Source: Chrysomallon squamiferum (taxonomy: Eukaryota; Mollusca; Gastropoda; Neomphalida; Peltospiridae). From it: a DNA stretch of 64,000 bases. The position numbers and the translations under genes are program-made. Positions 19,149-45,049 of the stretch are shown piece after piece. The notes beneath the pieces were generated by a model. It was not told where the DNA came from and did no database searches. It worked only from the letters and a program-made list of their open reading frames with translations. Position 1 is the first letter of the stretch, and each line of letters begins with the position of its first letter. The stretch lies in the NCBI GenBank assembly GCA_012295275.1, contig CM022679.1, positions 16,119,842-16,183,841 of the forward strand, read 5' to 3'.

Positions 19149-20667
19149 TTATTTTTATTTTTTATCTATTATTTTTTATTATTATTATTGGTTGTTGTTG
19201 TTGTAATTAATAACTGTTTCATTTAATAGAAACATGTATTGTTTCATATATCATCTATATTGCACTGAAGATCTTAATCAACTCGACAATATTAATAACA
19301 CTCACGATCTCACCCTAGTATTAATAAAATTCAGAAATTGGTACGCGGCCTGTACAGAATCACTGTTTGTGATCAAATGGCTGAATGTAATTTGTTTAGA
19401 GGTAACAAAACCTCGTTGAAACATGCCATAAAACTGTGGGTTCTTGCAGGTTATTGTTGTGTGTATCGCGCACTGTTTTGAACGTGGAATAACATCGTAA
19501 AGCAAAGATGAGATTGTGCGATGCCTGCGAAGAGATAATATTCACAAGATCATCTCACTTTTTAAATCAGCCCTCCAGGGACCTCCATGTAATTGTTCAC
19601 ACAAGCCTTACAATCAAGTGCGCCCATTACTGCGGCGCACTTTTAAGCTTTGCGCAAAACCGCCATTGGCGGAGATACGAAAGAATATAATAATTTTGTA
19701 TGTTTCTGATGCGTGGATTATCGATCCTGGAGCCGTAACTTTCAGGATGTCGGTGAAACCTCCTCAGTTATTGACAGCATTTGTAACCCTCAGGGGAACA
19801 TTTCAACATGTCTGTTACGGGTAAATCTTGTAACAAACACGACACTGTTTTTTTGTTGTTTTTTTGTTGTTTTTTTGTTGTTGTTTTTTGTTTGTTGTTG
19901 CAGCTGGTGAAAAAAACAATTGTAATAAAAGAGGATTTATTAATATGATATGTTCGTATTGCGCGTTCTGTTATAAACTATATTAATATTAAGACATTTT
20001 GTTTAATGGGAGGTCGTTGCTTATTTGAAGGCTGCATATTTTCTTTAAATTTGCATATATTATATTTTTTTAATCTTTTATTTATTATTCTGTGCGTATT
20101 TTTAGACTTATTATGAGATTCCTTTACATATAATAGTGTTGAATCATATACACATCAAAAAAAAAAAAAAAAAAAAGTCATAAACCAGAATTAAATTCGT
20201 AGACAACTGGTGTGCATTTTTCTGCCTGGCAGTTGATAGTATCGGTAAATTCCGTTAGAACTGAAGCTATTTTCGGAAGAAAATCCAATTTGCCAACATG
20301 ATGAAAGCTTTACCATGAAAGAAAGAAAAATAAAACATTAATGAAAATAGATAATTTAAGAGTTTTTAATCGCCTTTTTGTTTGATGGTTAACACCAGGT
20401 TATTGGTAAATTTGCCGGTGGAAATATATCTTCTCTGGATTGGAAATATTTTTCGCACAAGCGACTCTAGTGTGAAAATAGTTTAGGGTTTCATCGATTG
20501 AACAAATTGACTATGAACGCTTTTCAGTCCTGGGGTTACCACTTTTTTCTCTGAGGAAAAATAAGTCCATAATGTTTCTATTTTCAAACATAATAAAACT
20601 TTAATATTTAAATATATATTGGGTTGTTTGTTGTTTTTGCTTTTATTATTATTTTATTATTATTATT

Positions 20668-20707
<40 letters not shown>

Positions 20708-22160
20708 GTTATTAATTAATTAATTAATTTATTTATTTATTTATTTCAAACCCCTTTCACTTCTGTATTTTTAAATTTATATTATTAACCGTAATACTAG
20801 TCAGAACATTCAGTGATAATGTTGCGTTGTTTTTATCACAGTTATTGTTTACGTCAAAGTCTTCGTAGTTGCTTGGGGATTTTGGAAGAGGATTTTCTAA
20901 GATTTTCCGTCTTTTGTTACTTATTTTCACAGAGTCGATTCCCAGATTTTGTTCTTGGAATAAAAGATAACATTAATTTTTTTATGAAAACCACAGATCA
21001 ATTGTTGAAGGTTTAAAAAAAATAATAATAATAATCGTTTTACTGTTTAAAAAACGTCCAGTCTCGGTTAGTAAACCTGACTGTGTGTGGACTGCACATT
21101 TTAATCATAAACAGCACAACTTGCTGTTTTTCTAACAATTTCCGAACAGCTGTTTCATATTTTTTACTTGTTCTGAAATTTAAATTATTTCATTTCCTCC
21201 TTCTGTCCTTTTACTTTCTTTCTTTTTTTTTTTCTTTTTTTATTTATTTTTCTATCTCTCTCTTTTTCTTTTTTCATTTTTTTTTTTTTCAATTTACTTG
21301 CTAATTAAAAAATAAATCATTCTATGTCCTTTAACAGTTATTAACTCAGTTAAATGCGTCAACAACGTGACTCAAAGTTATTTTTGTGCTGTTATTTTCA
21401 CGAACTTGTGAAATCAGCTGGTCGTCAAGAGAATCAGGAACAGCAGTGAACGAAGCCATGTCATCGTCGTTTACGTCATCAGGATCGGCAGAGCGAAAAC
21501 ACGTGTGTTTTTAGATTGTTCCTGCAATTCTCAACTTTTTAGCGGTGTTAACGAGAGGCTGAGCAGGCAGTGACACGTTGGGTAAGGAAACCTTTCTGTT
21601 AAAAGTTCACGAAGGTGGAAATTAATTGGACAACTTGCTCTGGCGAAAACACTAATCATGTTTTTCTTCTTCCTCTTCTTCCATTGCGGTATTTTTATTT
21701 TTACTTTTCTTCCTGTTTGCTTTTTCTTCAATTTTTTTCAAATTTTTATTATTTTTTTTTTTTTTTTTTTTTTTTCTTTTTTTTTTCTTATATATTTTGT
21801 TTTATTATTATTCTTGCTAAACCGCATTGAGGTTTTCTTTCTCTCATCATTTTTTAATTTTCCCTAACCTAACAAAGCAATATTTTTTCTTTATTTTTAA
21901 ATTTGTATAACTGTATGAATAGTATATATATATATATATATTTATTGATTTATTTAAAAGTGTTTTCCTCTAGTGCGGTTTGATCCTCGGAACTATTACG
22001 CTTGAGGCAAGAAGCCTAACAACAGACCTTTACCTTCAGTTTTGATGAGAAAATACGCCCCCGTGTAACTGAAAATTTTTTTTTATTAAACTGAAAGAAG
22101 CCCACAAATTAATGCCACAAGTTTTAAAAAGAGCTTTCATTAGCGATAATATAAAAAAAA
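19100..22160. other. Intergenic; no gene recognised
   Basis: Contains TTTA runs (19114-19150), GTTTTTTT blocks (19845-19900), ATT/ATC/ATTA runs (20640-20745) and poly-T tracts (21220-21290, 21740-21790). A more GC-balanced patch at 19500-19800 and another at 21420-21520 (with TTTACGTCATC and CACGTG) have no supported gene model. Confidence 0.4.
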
Positions 22161-22164
22161 AAAA

Positions 22165-22345
22165 AAAAGAAATGATAGTTTGTAGCTCGAGAGTTAGAGC
22201 GAGCGTACGACAGACACGTGATCAATCCTGCTATTTCCCGTTCTAGCTAGGATCCTATATGACTGTTGTGTTTTGCATTTTGCTTTCACTGGGAAGGTGT
22301 ATATAAAGGATTCTTTGTTGCTGATACGTAATTAATAGTGTGACA
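22165..22345 (+). mobile_element. tRNA-derived SINE, diverged copy with promoter boxes
   Basis: The head reads GTAGCTCGAGAGTTAGAGC (A-box-like, near 22182-22200) and GATCAATCC (22220-22228), which fits the B-box pattern GWTCRANNC. The body follows with TTCCCGTTCTAGCTAGGATC and AAGGTGTATATAAAGGATTC. The body matches, in opposite orientation, other diverged copies in this window. It resembles a SINE I recall as widespread in molluscs. It is not a functional tRNA. Confidence 0.62.
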
Positions 22346-22349
22346 ACAA

Positions 22350-23680
22350 GGTGTACAAAAACCAAACAATGGGCTAATAGTAAAATGTCTTAATAAATAT
22401 GAAACAATTCAGAAAAATATTAGTTCTGCAACAATAAATATTAGATAAATTTTTACTATTTTGAATATGGGACCATGTTGTTGTTATTTGTTTTGGTTTT
22501 TGTTAATTCCAGCGAAAAATCTGCTGTTGTGTTCGGATTTGTGCCATTTTTTGCGTAAATGAACAGATGTTTATACTTTTGTCTATATCTGAGACTGCAA
22601 ACACGAGCGTTTCACTTTTGTACAATAACTTTATACGTTCGTTGTGTGTGTAAGACGGGTTTTAGCTCACCAGCGTTAAATGCTTACACAGATATTATTT
22701 CTTGCGTTGTCGGAACAGCTATATTATGTACAATGCATTATCGTTTTATTAATTCTTTTTACTAAAGCAAGTTTTTAAAATAGATTTTGTTTTGACGTAC
22801 ATAACGAATAGTGATTCACTTGGAATATGCAGAATGCTTGATTACTTCAGTCGGTTAACTTGATGAAAAGAGAAAGGATGAATTATTTACTAAAATGTTT
22901 GCTTATGCTGGACATAGTCTTATCAGCAATACATGAAGACTTTTTTCTCTCTCCGTTTATTGAAAAATAAGTTATTATTGCTTCGTACATGCCAGAGCAC
23001 TTTAGAAAAATCGTAAAGTGTGATACCGTTGATTACGTTGATTACGATACATAGCACTCATACCAACATGCTTAAAAGTATATATTTCAGAATCTTAATA
23101 GGATATGGGTTTCTGAGCTTTTTCATATCAGTAAGAAAATAACTGTCCATAATATCCAGTCTTTTATCATATCGTACGTTCAGCCAATCTTTACAAAATA
23201 TTTATATGTTTTTTATCATATTGTACTTTCAGCCATAATATAAATACATATCATGAAATTCAATGAGTCACATTATCGAAATGAAATGAAATGATGTTTC
23301 ATATATCTGAAAGCAGGAGTCTGTTTACTGGGCAGTTTTATTTTGGACTTTTCTCTGACAATTACGATCGTTTAGAATCCTCTAGAAAACATCCTTAGAA
23401 CCGCCCTGAAATTTACATTTGTGCCGTCACCGTCGTTGTTTCGCTTTTACCTCTTAAAAAACTCTTTCCACAATTTTCAATCGGTTTTCTGCCAACAGCA
23501 GAATGAAGCCCAGACATAATTTGCTGCACATGACAATTATAACATACAAAGTGTTATTGATTCTGTAGCTTCTCTATCTTATTTCTCTTTTTTTTATGAC
23601 AGTTGTGGCTGTTTTCAAACTAAGAAGTTATTTGATTAAATTTCCTGTGCAATGTATCTTTTCCTGTGCAGCGTATTCTC
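22350..23680. other. Intergenic; nothing recognised
   Basis: AT-rich sequence without long repeats, splice-linked frames or RNA genes that I can support. Confidence 0.4.
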
Positions 23681-23689
23681 TATTGCTAT

Positions 23690-24180
23690 TGTTGTTTTTG
23701 CTGATCATCATCATTATTTTATCACTGTTGTTGTTGTTGATGATCATCATCAATATTTTACTGGTTGTTGTTGTTGAAAATCATAATCATTATTTTATCA
23801 CTGTTGTTGTTGTTGATGATCATCATCATTATTTTATCACTGTTGTTGTTGATGATCATCATCATTATTTTATTGGTTGTTGTTGCTGATGATCATAATC
23901 ATTATTGTATTGGTTGTTGTTGCTGATGATCATAATCATTATTTTATCACTGTTGTTGATGATCATCATCATTATTTTATCACTGTTGTTGTTGATGATC
24001 ATAATCATTATTTTATCACTGTTGTTGTTGTTGATGATCATCATCATTATTTTATCACTGTTGTTGTTGTTGATGATCATAATCATTATTTTATCACTGT
24101 TGTTATTTTTGTTGATCATTACATTATATCATTATTGTTGTTGTTGATCATCATCATTATATTATTATAAGTGTTGTTAT
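23690..24180 (+). repeat. ~40-bp tandem array with palindromic core
   Basis: About eleven units of GTT-repeats plus GATGATCATCATC plus ATTATTTTATCACTG (39-42 bp). The core GATGATCATC is its own reverse complement. TGATGATCATAATC is the main variant, roughly alternating with the other. Trinucleotide GTT/ATT continues to 24290. Confidence 0.85.
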
Positions 24181-24386
24181 GTTTTTGTTGATTTTCATCA
24201 TTATATTATAATTGTTTTGTTGCTGTTGTTGTTACTATTGTTATTGTTACTGTTGTTATTGTTGTGTTGTTGTTGTTATTATTATTATTATTTGTGACAC
24301 AGAGACAGCAGAGTATAAGGTGTATCAAATAACAAAATAAATGAACATTAATCACTTAAGTTTTAATAATTTTTGAATATGAAATA

Positions 24387-25067
24387 TTTATTACTTTTAC
24401 GATTGGCTTTAACAATATGTTTTACACATACAAACATTACACATTCTATTCACAAATTCAGTATATCACAGAACGCTATATTTTTAAAAAAGTATTAACA
24501 CTAAATTAAAACTGTATATTGTTAATATACAAGAAATCTTTATGTACAAAACGGGTTAATGTTTATAGTAAAATGATTTGTTGAATACACAGTAGACTTA
24601 AAAAATAGTGAACCACTTTATGTAACAAAATATATAAGATAGTGTGCAGCTATATACATTTTCTATATCGCTATATATCATCAAATAAACAAGATTAAAA
24701 GTTATGTAATATTACTTTTACCTCAAAACTCTGTAATATATATATATATATATATATATATATCTAAAATAGTCGTAGATGCCTACTCAAAAGTGTTTTG
24801 AAATTTGTTTATATTAATGTCAGGTAAAATACAATGTTTCTGGGTTAGCCATGATATCAGCTCAATTGTTAATGGTAAGTACAAAACAGTGTGAACACAG
24901 TCAGCTGAAAACTTAATTCTGTCGTTGTATATCCATGTCGCGTGTGCCTCTGTTGATTTAGCTGTCAGTTGTTGGTACAAAATAGAAACAATTATAAATA
25001 TCTGACATTAAACACTGCATCACTCACCACTGTGATATGATGCTTACAGTTTCTCTAGAACATTCTT
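24387..25067 (-). other. Probable 3' UTR of the short cadherin
   Basis: About 680 nt of AT-rich sequence follow the stop, with one (TA)n run at 24739-24762, reaching an AATAAA hexamer at 24392-24387. Just beyond it the GTT/ATC tandem repeats begin. The transcript end is inferred, not demonstrated. Confidence 0.4.
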
Positions 25068-37923
<12,856 letters not shown>

Positions 37924-37959
37924 TACGTTCACATATGTTAATAAAACTATGCTTTTATA

Positions 37960-39610
37960 ACGTTGGTTACGTTCCAGACATTTTCAAACAATGCAGAAAC
38001 AAGATCGTTTAGTTCACAATGAATTTTTGAATGTTAAATTACCCAGTATTACAACTGTGTCCTAGTCTCTGTCAGAATGAATGAGTCACGCAGATCAGAG
38101 GTAGTGGGGGGTGTATTTTCTAACCTAGGTTGTCGAATCTGTAGAGGTAATTTATCAAACGGATTATTGCCTGGGTTAAGTGTTGTGCATGCAGGGTGAA
38201 AAACAGTAATCGCAGACATACAGTTGATATTGTTAGAATCGACACTAATGGTGATATATAAAGGATAAGGACCTTGCTATGATGTCATTTCAAAACATAT
38301 GTTACAGACAGATACACAGATAGATAGATAGATAGTTAGACAGACAGACAGACAGAAATACAGATAAAGATAGAGATATACATATACAATTCGTTGTCGT
38401 CAAGTTTCTATGAATATCATTATAAAATACATATAGTAAAAACATTCGCAGAAATAGCTGTAAAACCGGGTGTGGTAATAATGGTGTATTATTATTAGTA
38501 GTAGCAGCAGTAATAGAAGTAATAGAAAAAGCAGTGGTACAGCAGCTACTGCAGCATCAATAATAATAGTTAATGATAGTTGTTGTGGTAGTAGTAGAAA
38601 CTGTGGTTGAAGAAGTATCAGTAGAGGTAATAGTAGTAATAGTAATTAATAATAATAGTAGCATAGTGATAGTAGTAGAAGAAGTAGTGAAAGCGGTAGT
38701 AGTAGTGATAGCAGTAGTAGTAGTAGTTTTAGTTATAGTAGTAGTGGTATTAGTTGTTACTGTTATTATTGCTATAATGACGTCAGTAGCTACACAATAA
38801 AGCTACAGTAAATGTTTTACTTTATCTTCAGGAAATTAATATATTATATTACGTCAGTGTTTTTTTAATTTTTTTGTAAACAGTTGACTGTTTCAAAATA
38901 AAGTAATTAACGTCAGTAAGCGTCTATAAACACTGGTCAGACTGTATTCTGACATACCACAGGTAAATATGCAAGGAAATATGTCGATAATAAAGCAGCA
39001 CAACAAATACAAAACACTCGGGTATGTTTACTTTAAACCAAGCCTGTAGTGTCAGCTAAAATACTTGTTACCGATTTTCCGAATGGCCCATGCATATACA
39101 TGTAACGTTCATATAATAAGGAAAAGACAAAGTAGTTCCCTGGATACATGTATTTAAATTTTTTTATTTTTTTTTTTTTTTTTTTGTTGTTGTTTGGTGT
39201 TTGTTTTTTGGGGGGTTTGTTGTTTCTTTATTGTTTTTTTTTTTTTTTTTGTTTCTTTTTTTGTTTCTTTGTTTTTCTTGTTATCGTTGACGTTTCTTTT
39301 TTCTTTCTTGTTTTATAAACAAGTGAAAAAATAATAATTAAAAAAAAAAAATTCATCTAAAAACAAACAAAACCGTATAGATACTCGAAAGAATAATAAT
39401 AATAATAACAACAACAACAATAATAATAATAATTGTTCTTGCTCTTCTTGTAGTCGTAGCTGTCGCAGTACGTGTAGTAATAAAAATGATAGTAATAACA
39501 ATAACATGACGAGTTCGCTTTTTTTGTAAAATCTGTGTATTTCGGATTTAGAAAATAATCGGATCAAATTTCAGAAAATCAGTCACCAATGAATCTTAAT
39601 ATCAAAAATA

Positions 39611-39645
<35 letters not shown>

Positions 39646-39821
39646 GCGTAATCAGTCAGTTACTGTATAATGCTCGGCGGGTCAAATTTCACATTAGTGG
39701 TTATTATTATGGTCTCTGGAACTTTCTAGAAGAAATTAGTTTCATTATAAGAAAAAACAAGAAATTATAAAAATTAAAATTAATATTAATTAATATTAAA
39801 ATAGTAGCGATAAACAACATC

Positions 39822-39868
<47 letters not shown>

Positions 39869-40560
39869 CAACAACAACAACAACAACAAATAAATAAATA
39901 AAATAAGGGAGTGAGACTGGTCGGACGCACCATACTGAATCCGGATATAACTAAACGTTACAAGGGAAAGAGAAATCTGTATTCACTTGGCCAGATATGA
40001 AAACAACAAAACACACACAAAGAAGGGCTTCTGGTAAATCCAGCTGTCGACAGAAATTAGAATTAAGCGAGTACTTTTACACTTGCTGCTTGGACACCGC
40101 AATGCCTGTTGGGATTAACGTTCTGAAACGAGGCTAATTGGACTTATTTATGGCTTTGTTAATTATTATTTTGTTTTTGGATGAACAATGTAAATGTACA
40201 TGTAGTATATGTAGGTGGTTATATATTCATTTTACTGGAAGGGGTTTAGTTTTCATCTTAAGGTTATCAGAAAGGTATATAAATATCAGTGTTTTAATCA
40301 GTGACATCTTGGAAGGTCAGTTATGGTTGTAAGCAGTTTTAAAAAAATTCAAGAGGTTCATTAAAAAAAATTCGGGAACTAGTTTAGTACCAAAATAAAT
40401 TTGGAAATTCATTGTAATTATTAAAAAAAAAAAAAAAAAAAAAACACATTTTTTTAATGCCATCTTAATTATATTTCTGTATGGCCTGGAAATTTATACA
40501 ACTCAACACACTATACTCTCCTAGTCAAAAACTAGTCTCTGTCTTAGGAAGAAAAAAAAA
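37960..40560. other. Intergenic interval between the two cadherins
   Basis: This 2.6-kb stretch holds the likely promoter of the short cadherin (upstream is toward higher coordinates). Visible content: TAGA/GACA repeats near 38316-38356, a GTA-rich imperfect trinucleotide region at 38490-38770, poly-T/GTT at 39150-39310, AAT/AAC runs near 39391-39434 and ATA/ACA at 39822-39890. No convincing core promoter or gene was found. Confidence 0.5.
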
Positions 40561-40842
40561 ACACAAACAAATTTAATAGTATTAAAACATTTTAATATAA
40601 AAATAAAATACACGTGTTCATATATTTCTAAATATATATTTACAACAGATATTTCTGTATGCAACAAAAATATCTTTGATTTTTCCTATATATAGCTGGT
40701 TACAATATAACGTTAGTGTTCTGTGAGCCTTCATAAAATCATTTCTGAAATAACTGGTGATATGTAATGTTTTCAAAGTGTTTAGAAACATATTATCTGT
40801 GAAAAAAAAAATGTAACTATAAACCAGTCCTGAAATGACATT

Positions 40843-41274
40843 TTTATTCATGTCTGCTTGTATGTGACAACTGTAACATGCCACTCTGGGTTGTGTTTTT
40901 CATATTTTAGTTTATCACAGAAGCTTACTACTTACTGATAAAACACAGCCAACTGAACCTGGACTTACTCCATGATATATTAAACATTTTGATGAAAAGG
41001 TTACCTCAGATTTTAATATTTAATGCATAGGTGTTTAATTTTCTCTTCATAAAATGATTTAAATGCATTACTTTTCTATTCCTATTTTTTAACATTTAAC
41101 ATACATATATGTGTTTAATTTTCTGTACAAACTGAATGTGTCTTATTACATTTATAATTAAATATGAAAATACATGTCACAAATAATATCAGATCTTCAG
41201 TTCCAGCAAAACTAATTTTACATGAGTATCATAAAATCCTATTTGAAAATCTATTTGTATTATACCTGAACCAT

Positions 41275-41325
<51 letters not shown>

Positions 41326-42105
41326 CTTTCTACATATCTTTGCATGAAATAAAATATCTGTATATTTCAAAATGTACTTTTCTTTTCAAAGAATCTGTAA
41401 CTTTTACTTACATAACAGTTTATTATTGGGTTTTGGGTTTTTTTTTAATACATTTGTTTTAATTACTTTTCTTTCTTTTTTAAAAAAAGAAAAATACCAA
41501 AAACCCCATCAGATGTAAAAGTAATAATGTTTCTAAAACATACTTTTTTAACTACATGAGCTTCATTCTGCTAATGATCTTTACAAAATAAATTGAATGT
41601 TGTGATATTTACAAATATATTTACAAATTAGATATAAATTTATTTTCAACCACATTCATATCAAACTAACAATTGTGCTTTTATATTCATAACATAAATT
41701 TAACAGAAATTTCTGTTATAAAATATCAGCTCATTAAGTTTTAAATAGTAATTTTATTTATTATTTTATTTTTAAATGAAAATTCTCTTGATTTATTATC
41801 ATCGTATTTTATACTCCAAAGTTTGTGAGTCAAAATATACAGAGCCTACTTCCAAGCAATTCTTTTACTAGTTAAATGACAATACAGTAATGGAAATATT
41901 CAACATACTTCATAATTAGCAAAGACTAGTCTCCTCAAACAACTGAAACAGTTTCTTGGAAGTACACAAATATATTGAGATTTGTTTTTGATTTGTACCA
42001 CTAAACATCCATTTTCAGTAAATTGTGAAGAATTTATCGTACTGCATTTTAATCATTTTTAATTATGAAAACTAAATTTTAAAACCATCAAAAGTATTAA
42101 CATTT
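40843..42105 (-). other. Probable 3' UTR of the long cadherin
   Basis: AT-rich sequence follows the stop with only one microsatellite, (TG)n at 41279-41323. AATAAA occurs on the minus strand at 40848-40843. Further AT-rich sequence continues to about 40560, so the cleavage site is uncertain. Confidence 0.3.
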
Positions 42106-42196
42106 TTATAATGCATAGTTTCTGTTTGTTTTTTGGGTGACAAGTCTTTCTGAATTTTTATTTCTGAGATGTTCAATTACTCTTGTGGAATTAGAT
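42106..42196 (-). CDS. Long cadherin terminal exon with two usable frames
   Basis: The acceptor is TATTTCAG|ATC. After the cassette the frame is YLIPQE and stops at 42177. Spliced directly from the transmembrane exon, the frame is [14 protein letters not shown], then [15 protein letters not shown], and stops at 42106. The second form gives a 30-residue tail (HKSNST onward). Neither form has a catenin-binding region. Confidence 0.65.
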
Positions 42197-44986
42197 CTGA
42201 AATAATAAAAAGATATTCAACCAGTGAAATCTGAATAATTGTTTATTTAGTTGGGGTTTTTTTTAATAATATTTTATCATATTTAAATTTTAATGGTTAT
42301 TAGATGTAAAATTCAGGAGTCTAAATTAGCATAGAGCCAGATAAAAAATGTGTAAGCCCCTACAGATTTTGTAGGGCCATCAGAAGTATCTTCAAAAGGA
42401 AAAGAAATAAAGAAAACAATAAGAAAGAAATTCCAGTGGGACAACGAACAGTACATTTTTCTTTGGTTATGTCTTCCCATACACATGCATAACAGATTTA
42501 GAATACTTTCTTTCCTTTCTATATCAGTGAAAATTATTCTTTGTTCTATACTATTTCAACACTATAAGTTTTAAGTGAATGAAAGTTGATTTCTCTATTT
42601 TAATTACAGTTACCTTCTTGAAAAAAACAAAACAACTGATAACCATTTTGAAAAAGAGAAATTACTTACATGTTTTTCTTGTTTTCATGTAGTTCTTGTA
42701 ACTGAAAATAAATTAATAATAAATAAAAGGTATGCAACATGTCCAAAACAGTTAGTTATGAGTTTGATTGTCTTTTAACAATTTTTTTATAGTTTCTATT
42801 TTGTTTGTATGGTTGCTATTGTTTTTGCTTCTTAATTTTAAATTTTTTTACTTACTATATTACTGACAAAGAAAATAACTACCAATCTAGATACCACTAG
42901 AAAAGACCATCAGTGTAAAAAACATAATACTTACTTGTGGTACAATATGATGATAACAACTATTAAAATTAAACAGCAGACGAAGATGAAGATCGCCAAG
43001 GCAACCAGCACCCACCACAACGGTCCCCAGTTTATGGAATCCATAGATTTCTTCTTAGGTGTGCAAGCCTAAATATAAAAAGAAAATTAAAATTAATAAT
43101 ATATATTAATCTGGAATTATCTGTAGATAAAACATTTGTATTAAGGGTATGAATGAATGAAAGTGTAATGACCCTTGAATGGAACAGTTAATCTTCTGTT
43201 GAAACAAAAAGATTGTTAACAGAGAACTAAAATAAGAAATAGACTGTTTCCTTAAAATATCTTATGAGAGAGAAGAATCTGTAAAATGATTCAGCAAGAG
43301 ATCTTTTTTACATGCACTTTCCCATACACAGCATAGCACAAAACAGTGTTTAATAAATCAATTATATGAGCACAGACTTGAATGGGATATATTTGAGTGA
43401 GAGCAGTGAAAGGATTTGATCCTGTGAACAATTGCATCTGAGTCCAGTACTTTAACAAGTAATCTACCAACCATGTAACATTTTATTATTTAGTATTTGT
43501 GTATCACAGACAGGTCACTTACACCAGGTTCTGAACCGCCATACTTTTCAAAAATCCTAGTCATTTTTTCATTACTTTTCAGATACTTTGTTCCATCATA
43601 GATGTTATTCACTCGATTTTCACGGATGATAATAAAACAAACATCAGTCCTGTGCATTAAATAAAGAAAAGCATTATTATTATTATTATTATTATTAATA
43701 TGGTAAATTTAAACAAAAACACATTCCAAAAAAACTGAGACTTTACTGCTGCATTAATCAACAATAAAAATAAAATGGACTATAATATTAAAATACTCCT
43801 AATAATTATATATTACAAATCAAATTAAAATTCTTGAATTATATTCATTTAATATTTTTGAAAAACACTGAAATTCTTATTACTGAGAAATGTGGCATAT
43901 GCATATATTTCTAATATGTCTGCCAACATCAAAAAATAAAAAATATAGCACAAACATTACCGTACCAGCTTTCCTAAACCTGCCACATTAATACAGTGAA
44001 GAATATTTTTTGCATCTTTTTTAATTAACTACAAAAGAACAATGGAGGATGAGTTATAAAAAGAAGGTGCTTACTTAGAAACGTCGTATGAGTCTCCAAC
44101 TCGGTGATGAGCCACTTGCTTCAGTTCAAAGACAGAATTATCATCAGCTTCTGACAGTTCACTGCAACACAAAAAGTAATCATCAGAGAGAATGAATATT
44201 TAACAACAAGTTACCAGTTTTTGTCTAATGATGATATGAGAGAGAAAACTGATGTCAGCTGTTACAGATTACAAGTAAGTAATTTTTCATATACACCTTC
44301 CTTTAGATAGAGAATTACTTAAATGATAAAACAGTATGAAGCACCCATCTATAACGGGAAAATAACAAATGGTGCAGCATAGGGGACAGATCACATCTCA
44401 AACAACAAATGTTTTTTCACTCAATAAAAATCTATATAGATGCAGATACATAAACAATCACAGATAATGTTTTATAACCATTTATGATAATGCAACACTG
44501 AAATAATAATTTATACACTTTTGTTTTTAATTAATAATTTTAAAATTACTGCTGATAAAACAGTTTAAAATAACAAATAGAGTACTTTTTTAAAATACAA
44601 TTTAAAATTAGTTTTAATTAATAGTTTTAATTTAACAAAAATTAAGAATTTAATATCTTTTAATTTATGATCATTTATTATTTCGATTTGAATAATTAGT
44701 TTAATTGCAAATTATAAAATAAACCTACTTGATCATCTGTTGTGCTTTCTTCTGAACCGATTCAGAAGGTTTCTCATTAAAGACAACTCTGATGGACTGA
44801 GTGAGCTCGTAGATATAGATCTGTAACAAACAGATAAAACTTTAATAAATAACCTAATTCAGTGCATTCTAATCAAGTATTTTGTTAATACCTAGCTGTG
44901 TTATTCTTCTTTAATTTAATAATTTTTTAACAGTTTAATACAAAGTTTTATAATATGTGAAATTTTAAAGTCAGTGTAGTGAAGTT

Positions 44987-45049
<63 letters not shown>

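Noticed and set aside
19516-19824. 102-residue plus-strand frame in a GC-balanced patch
   Set aside because: No recognisable motif, no linked exons and an overlapping alternative frame. It may be part of an unidentified repeat, so I do not call it a gene.
21470-21515. TACGTCA- and CACGTG-like sites as an enhancer
   Set aside because: Single short matches far from any gene start are not enough evidence.
37953-37959. TATAAAA on the minus strand upstream of the short cadherin
   Set aside because: It is only about 30 nt from the ATG, which would leave almost no 5' UTR. In such AT-rich DNA it is likely chance.
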